Positions 60,564-64,000 of a stretch of 64,000 bases of DNA are shown in pieces. The notes below the pieces were generated by a model, which saw only the letters and a list, made by a program, of their open reading frames with translations, was not told where the DNA came from and did not search any database. Origin of the DNA: Devosia sp. FKR38 (GTDB taxonomy: Bacteria; Pseudomonadota; Alphaproteobacteria; Rhizobiales; Devosiaceae). Where the stretch lies: NCBI RefSeq assembly GCF_005222805.1, contig NZ_STGC01000005.1, positions 720,456 through 784,455 of the forward strand, in the 5' to 3' direction. Position numbers and translations under genes: made by a program. Numbering within the stretch: position 1 is the first letter of the stretch; each line of letters opens with the position of its first letter.

Positions 60564-62510
60564 TTGTCCCTGCCTGACACTATTCCTGCTCCGCTCGCTC
60601 GCGCCTTGGCCGCCAAAGGCTATGAGACGCTGACGCCTGTGCAGTCCGCCATTATCGAAGATGAAACCGCAGGGCGTGACCTGCTGGTCTCGGCCCAGAC
60701 CGGTTCGGGCAAGACCGTTGCCTTCGGCATGGCCATCGCCACCACCCTGCTGGGCGAGGCGGAACGCTTCACCGAGGTCGGCGCCCCGCTGGCCCTGGTC
60801 ATTGCCCCCACCCGCGAACTGGCCCTCCAGGTGCAGCGCGAGCTCGATTGGCTCTATGCCGATGCCGGCGCCAAGACCGCCTCCTGCGTGGGCGGCATGG
60901 ATGCCCGCACCGAACGCCGCGCCCTGGAACGCGGCGCCCATATTATCGTGGGTACGCCCGGCCGCCTGCGCGATCACATCACGCGCGGGGCGCTCGACAT
61001 GTCGGCCCTGCGCGCCGTCGTGCTCGACGAAGCCGATGAAATGCTCGACCTCGGCTTCCGCGAGGATCTCGAATTCATCCTCGACGCCGCCCCGGAAGAC
61101 CGCCGCACGCTGATGTTCTCGGCCACCGTGCCCAAGCCCATCGCCCAGCTGGCCAAGACCTTCCAGCGCAATGCCCTGCGCGTCGCGGCCACTTCGGCCA
61201 CCGAGCAGCATGCCGACATCGACTACAAGCTCATGCTGGTGCCGACCGCCGAGCGCGAAAACGCCATCATCAACACGCTGCTCTACTTTGAATCGGTCAA
61301 CACCATCGTCTTCGCCTCGACCCGCGAAGGCGTCAAACACCTCTCCGCCCGGCTGCACAACCGTGGCTTTGACGTGGTCACGCTCTCGGGCGAACTGAGC
61401 CAGGCCGAGCGCACCAATGCCCTGCAGTCCATGCGCGATGGTCGCGCCCGCATCTGCGTGGCCACCGACGTGGCCGCCCGCGGCATCGATCTGCCCAATC
61501 TCGACCTGGTCATCCACGCCGATCTCCCCACCAATGCCGATACGCTGCTGCACCGCTCGGGCCGCACAGGTCGCGCCGGCCGCAAGGGCACCTGCGTCAT
61601 CATCGCTCCGTTGCATCGCCGCAATGTCGCCAAGCGCGTGCTGGCCACCGCCAAGCTCGACGTCACCACCATGTCGCCGCCCTCGGCCGCCGAAATCGAT
61701 GCCCGCTTCCGCGAAGGCATCCTGTCGGCCGAAGCGCTGACCCTGCCCGTGGCCGAGGAAGAGGCCGAGTTCGTCGGCCAGTTGCTGGCCCGCTACACCC
61801 CCGAGGCCATCGCCGCCGCCTATCTGCGCCAGCAGCTGGCGGCCCGTCCAGCGCCAGAGGATGTCACCGAATCCCCGGTCCAGGGCGCCGCTGGCGATAG
61901 CGATCCGCGCGTCCGCGAAAAGTTCGAGGGCGGCACCTGGTTCAAGGTCTCGGTTGGTCGCAAGCACAAGGCCGAGCCGCGTTGGCTGCTGCCCATGCTG
62001 TGCAAGGCCGGCAATGTCACCAAGACGGCCATTGGCTCGATCCGTATCTTCGATACCGAATCCATCTTTGAAGTCGCGGCCCCCAAGGCCGATGCCTTTG
62101 CCCGCAGCGTTGAAAAGAACGGCTCCGGCGAGCGTGGCGTCACCATCTCGGCGGTCGATGGTCCCGGCGAGCGCCGCGTTGGCCCGCCACCTTCGCAGCG
62201 CCGTCCGCCCGGCCCGGTGGAACGCTACGATCCCAATGCCCCGCGCCCCGAGCGCGCTGACCGCAAGGCCCGCTATGGCTCGGCTGCACTGAGCCCTGAT
62301 GATTTCGAGGCTCCCGCCACCGGTGCCTGGAACCCGGCTGCGGACAGCGCCCCGCGTCCGCCCAAGGCTGATTTTGACAAGCCGCGTCCGCCCAAGGTCA
62401 CCAAGGCCCCGGTCAGCAAGGACAAGGGCAAGCCCAAATGGGCCGGCAAGGCTGCCGATGGCGCCCCGCGCGTCAAGGATCACAAGCCCAAGCGCAAGCC
62501 GCAGATCTGA
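60564..62510 (+). CDS. DEAD-box RNA helicase with DbpA-like C-terminal domain
   Basis: 648 aa. Q motif TPVQSAI, Walker A SAQTGSGKT, PTRELA, GTPGR, VLDEADEML, SAT and HRSGRTGRAGRKG. A DbpA-type RNA-binding domain follows (about residues 450-525, TWFKVSVGRKHKAEPRWLLP), then a basic Pro/Lys/Arg-rich tail of about 100 residues. Likely works in ribosome assembly or RNA decay (DeaD/CsdA-like). The start is TTG at 60564, giving MSLPDTIP; no ATG fits the family N-terminus. Confidence 0.93.
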   Translation: MSLPDTIPAPLARALAAKGYETLTPVQSAIIEDETAGRDLLVSAQTGSGKTVAFGMAIATTLLGEAERFTEVGAPLALVIAPTRELALQVQRELDWLYADAGAKTASCVGGMDARTERRALERGAHIIVGTPGRLRDHITRGALDMSALRAVVLDEADEMLDLGFREDLEFILDAAPEDRRTLMFSATVPKPIAQLAKTFQRNALRVAATSATEQHADIDYKLMLVPTAERENAIINTLLYFESVNTIVFASTREGVKHLSARLHNRGFDVVTLSGELSQAERTNALQSMRDGRARICVATDVAARGIDLPNLDLVIHADLPTNADTLLHRSGRTGRAGRKGTCVIIAPLHRRNVAKRVLATAKLDVTTMSPPSAAEIDARFREGILSAEALTLPVAEEEAEFVGQLLARYTPEAIAAAYLRQQLAARPAPEDVTESPVQGAAGDSDPRVREKFEGGTWFKVSVGRKHKAEPRWLLPMLCKAGNVTKTAIGSIRIFDTESIFEVAAPKADAFARSVEKNGSGERGVTISAVDGPGERRVGPPPSQRRPPGPVERYDPNAPRPERADRKARYGSAALSPDDFEAPATGAWNPAADSAPRPPKADFDKPRPPKVTKAPVSKDKGKPKWAGKAADGAPRVKDHKPKRKPQI

Positions 62511-62517
62511 TCGACAT

Positions 62518-62540
62518 AAAGGGGGCCTCGGCCCCCTTTT
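62518..62540 (+). terminator. Terminator between helicase and convergent gene
   Basis: AAAGGGGGCC-TC-GGCCCCCTTTT: 7 GC pairs extended by three A-T pairs, T-run on the plus strand and A-run for the minus strand, so it probably acts in both directions. Confidence 0.85.
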
Positions 62541-62870
62541 CTATGGTCTGGCCGCTGGGGCAGTTTCGTCCGCCGCGACCAGTTCGCCCCAGTCGGCCTG
62601 CCAGTCGACATCGGCGTCCAATTGTACTTCCACCCGCTCGGCATTGAGAAACCCCATCAGAAACAGCGCATAGGGCAGGGCCTCCAGTGCCGTGTCCGGA
62701 GAGATGGGCGTGGGTGTGAACACCCGCAGTCCCCATTGGGGCACCGGCGCGCTGACCACGCAGACCACGCCCGCCCGGTCGGCAAAGATGCGCACCGCGA
62801 TAGCATTGCTATCGGCACTGGTTTTGGGAACGCGGTAGAACCGCGGCTTCTGTGGATTATTTGTGCTCAT
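62541..62870 (-). CDS. Uncharacterised small cytoplasmic protein
   Basis: 109 aa. No signal peptide or membrane segment. RFYRVPKTSADSNAIAVRIFADR at the start and QWGLRVFTPTPI later; Asp/Glu-rich C-terminus ending in an Ala-rich tail. Not recognised. No clear RBS at the ATG (62870). A leader of at least 60-110 nt on the same strand contains a terminator-like hairpin, described separately, which suggests regulated expression. Confidence 0.65.
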   Translation of the reverse strand: MSTNNPQKPRFYRVPKTSADSNAIAVRIFADRAGVVCVVSAPVPQWGLRVFTPTPISPDTALEALPYALFLMGFLNAERVEVQLDADVDWQADWGELVAADETAPAARP

Positions 62871-62924
62871 CAAGCAGTTACGGAACACGGGTGCGATTGG
62901 TTTCGCACTCGGGTGAACCGAACG

Positions 62925-62948
62925 CAAAAAAACCCGTCCACCGCGGGT
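62925..62948 (-). terminator. Terminator-like hairpin in the leader of the small protein gene
   Basis: On the minus strand ACCCG (62948-62944) pairs with CGGGT (62936-62932) around a 7-nt loop and is followed by seven U (62931-62925). The stem is short but GC-rich. It lies 55 nt upstream of the ATG at 62870. Confidence 0.5.
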
Positions 62949-62981
62949 CCAGCGCCGATCACCCCCTGGCAATCTTGGACC
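62946..62981 (-). promoter_or_regulatory. Alternative stem overlapping the leader terminator
   Basis: On the minus strand GGTCCA (62981-62976) pairs with TGGACC (62951-62946), with a further GCC/GGC pair inside. Its 3' arm shares 62946-62948 with the terminator stem, so the two structures exclude each other, as in attenuators and riboswitch expression platforms. No ligand class is recognised. Confidence 0.4.
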
Positions 62982-63154
62982 TGGCGTCGGCTCTGGCCAA
63001 AAAATCCGTTCAATTACAAAGTCTTGGCCGGCGCGGCGGACTCAAAATTCGCACCCGCTGAACCAAAGCATGAACGCCGCCCATTCCCAAACGCGATGGC
63101 TCACATCACTGCAATTGCATTGAGGCCAATGCCCGGCTCAGCTACCGTTCGGCT

Positions 63155-64000
63155 ATGAACACCACGCTTGTTTCCCGCACCGTTCGCTCGGTCTGCCCGC
63201 ATGATTGTCCCTCCGCCTGCGCGCTCGATGTCGATGTCATCGATAGCCGCACCATCGGTCGTGTGCGCGGCGCCAAGGACGATCCCTATACGGCGGGCGT
63301 CATCTGCGAGAAGGTCGCCCGCTATGCCGAGCGCGTGCATCATCCCGACCGGCTGACCCAGCCGCTGCGGCGCACCGGCCCCAAGGGCAGTGGCCAATAT
63401 GCGCCCATCAGCTGGGACGAAGCCCTCGACGAAATCGCGCGACGCTTTGCCGCCATCGAGGCCGAACACGGCGCCGAGGCCATCTGGCCCTATTACTATG
63501 CTGGCACCATGGGCCATGTGCACCGCGACGGCATTGACCGCCTGCGCGCCGCCAAGGGCTATTCCCGCCAGTATGACACCATCTGCACCGGCCTGGCCTG
63601 GCCCGGCTTCATCGCCGGCACCGGCCTGTTGGGCGGCGTTAATCCCGAGCAAATGGCCGAGAGCGACTGTGTCGTCATCTGGGGCACCAATGCCGTGCAT
63701 ACCCAGGTCAATGTCATGACCCACGCCATGCGGGCCCGCAAGGAACGTGGCGCCAAGGTCGTGGTCATCGATATCTATGAAACGGCCACCATGGCCCAGG
63801 CCGATCTCGGCCTTATCCTGCGCCCCGGCACCGATGGCGCCCTGGCCGTGGCCGTGATGCACATCCTGCTGCGCGACAATCTCGCCGACCGCGCCTATAT
63901 GGCCCGCTACACCGATTTCAGCCCGGACTTCGAGGCCCATCTGGCCAGCCGCACGCCCGAATGGGCCGCCGAGATCACTGGCCTCAGCGTCGCCGAGATC
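63155..64000 (+). CDS. Molybdopterin oxidoreductase (partial, continues past the window)
   Basis: 282 codons, open to the last base, no stop. The N-terminal [4Fe-4S] motif is CPHDCPSAC (C-x3-C-x3-C) with a fourth Cys in AGVICEKVAR, followed by PISWDEALDEIARRF and the bis-MGD-binding folds (VVIWGTNAVHTQVNV, KVVVIDIYETATMAQAD, LRPGTDGALAVAVMHILL). No Tat signal, so cytoplasmic. It belongs to the broad DMSO-reductase superfamily; the substrate cannot be judged from this part. The RBS is weak at the ATG. Confidence 0.88.
   Translation, partial: MNTTLVSRTVRSVCPHDCPSACALDVDVIDSRTIGRVRGAKDDPYTAGVICEKVARYAERVHHPDRLTQPLRRTGPKGSGQYAPISWDEALDEIARRFAAIEAEHGAEAIWPYYYAGTMGHVHRDGIDRLRAAKGYSRQYDTICTGLAWPGFIAGTGLLGGVNPEQMAESDCVVIWGTNAVHTQVNVMTHAMRARKERGAKVVVIDIYETATMAQADLGLILRPGTDGALAVAVMHILLRDNLADRAYMARYTDFSPDFEAHLASRTPEWAAEITGLSVAEI

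Noticed and set aside
63036..63052. tRNA-Leu(CAA)-like anticodon arm (5-bp stem, loop CTCAAAA)
   Set aside because: No D-arm, T-arm with TTCRA loop, acceptor stem or variable arm can be found around it, so it is taken as chance.

Overview
The window is high-GC chromosomal DNA from an alphaproteobacterium, most likely a member of Hyphomicrobiales close to Devosia. This placement is inferred from gene order: lptF-lptG-lptD-surA-pdxA-rsmA, fabD-fabG-acpP-fabF-mltG-yicC-gmk, purF beside cvpA and an SDR gene, and rpsF-rpsR-rplI. No rRNA is present to confirm it. Nearly all of the DNA is conserved housekeeping sequence, tightly packed with ATGA, TGATG and GTGA start/stop overlaps and with several TTG or GTG starts.

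Layout. 1-330: GC-rich palindromic intergenic repeats. 328-2853: cytochrome bd-type oxidase operon cydA-cydB-DUF2474 on the minus strand. 3228-5889: divergent copper cluster (small exported protein, YcnI-like DUF1775 protein, CopC-CopD fusion). 5899-8687: assimilatory nitrite reductase nirBD on the minus strand, preceded by a sigma-54 type promoter and a leader that folds into an intrinsic terminator. 9165-11082: ppx/gppA and rlmE. 11130-13940: two tandem DHA2 drug exporters. 14057-22289: an uncharacterised membrane protein, guaB, a MAPEG protein, an RsmB-type methyltransferase, a small membrane protein, tspO, an acyltransferase and guaA. 22290-26683: L,D-transpeptidase, YfgM-like protein, der, and a CorC/HlyC-type CBS protein. 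26733-31970: GNAT, SDR, purF, cvpA and radA on the minus strand.

31971-33518 is the one clearly accessory insertion. It has lower GC and carries a gene joining an N-terminal FRG domain to a C-terminal HEPN-like segment with an R-x4-H motif. It sits between radA and alr-dnaB and is the best candidate here for an undescribed (possibly defensive) function.

33519-38483: alr, dnaB, an exported protein, and rplI-rpsR-rpsF. 38847-45138: fatty-acid synthesis genes, then mltG-yicC-gmk. 45143-52510: rsmA, pdxA, a SurA-like chaperone and lptD-lptG-lptF on the minus strand. 52714-55265: pepA-holC-yitT. 55258-57100: two tandem DUF4344 putative metallopeptidases. 57175-60409: DUF985 cupin and ABC-F on the minus strand, then ndk and a 4-OT tautomerase. 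60564-62510: DEAD-box helicase. 62541-62870: a short conserved-looking protein with a structured leader. 63155-64000: 5' part of a molybdopterin oxidoreductase cut by the window edge.

No tRNA, rRNA, CRISPR array, prophage or intact insertion sequence was found. Functional themes are respiration with copper handling, nitrite assimilation under apparent nitrogen control, purine synthesis (guaB, guaA, purF), envelope biogenesis (Lpt, SurA, MltG, L,D-transpeptidase) and translation.
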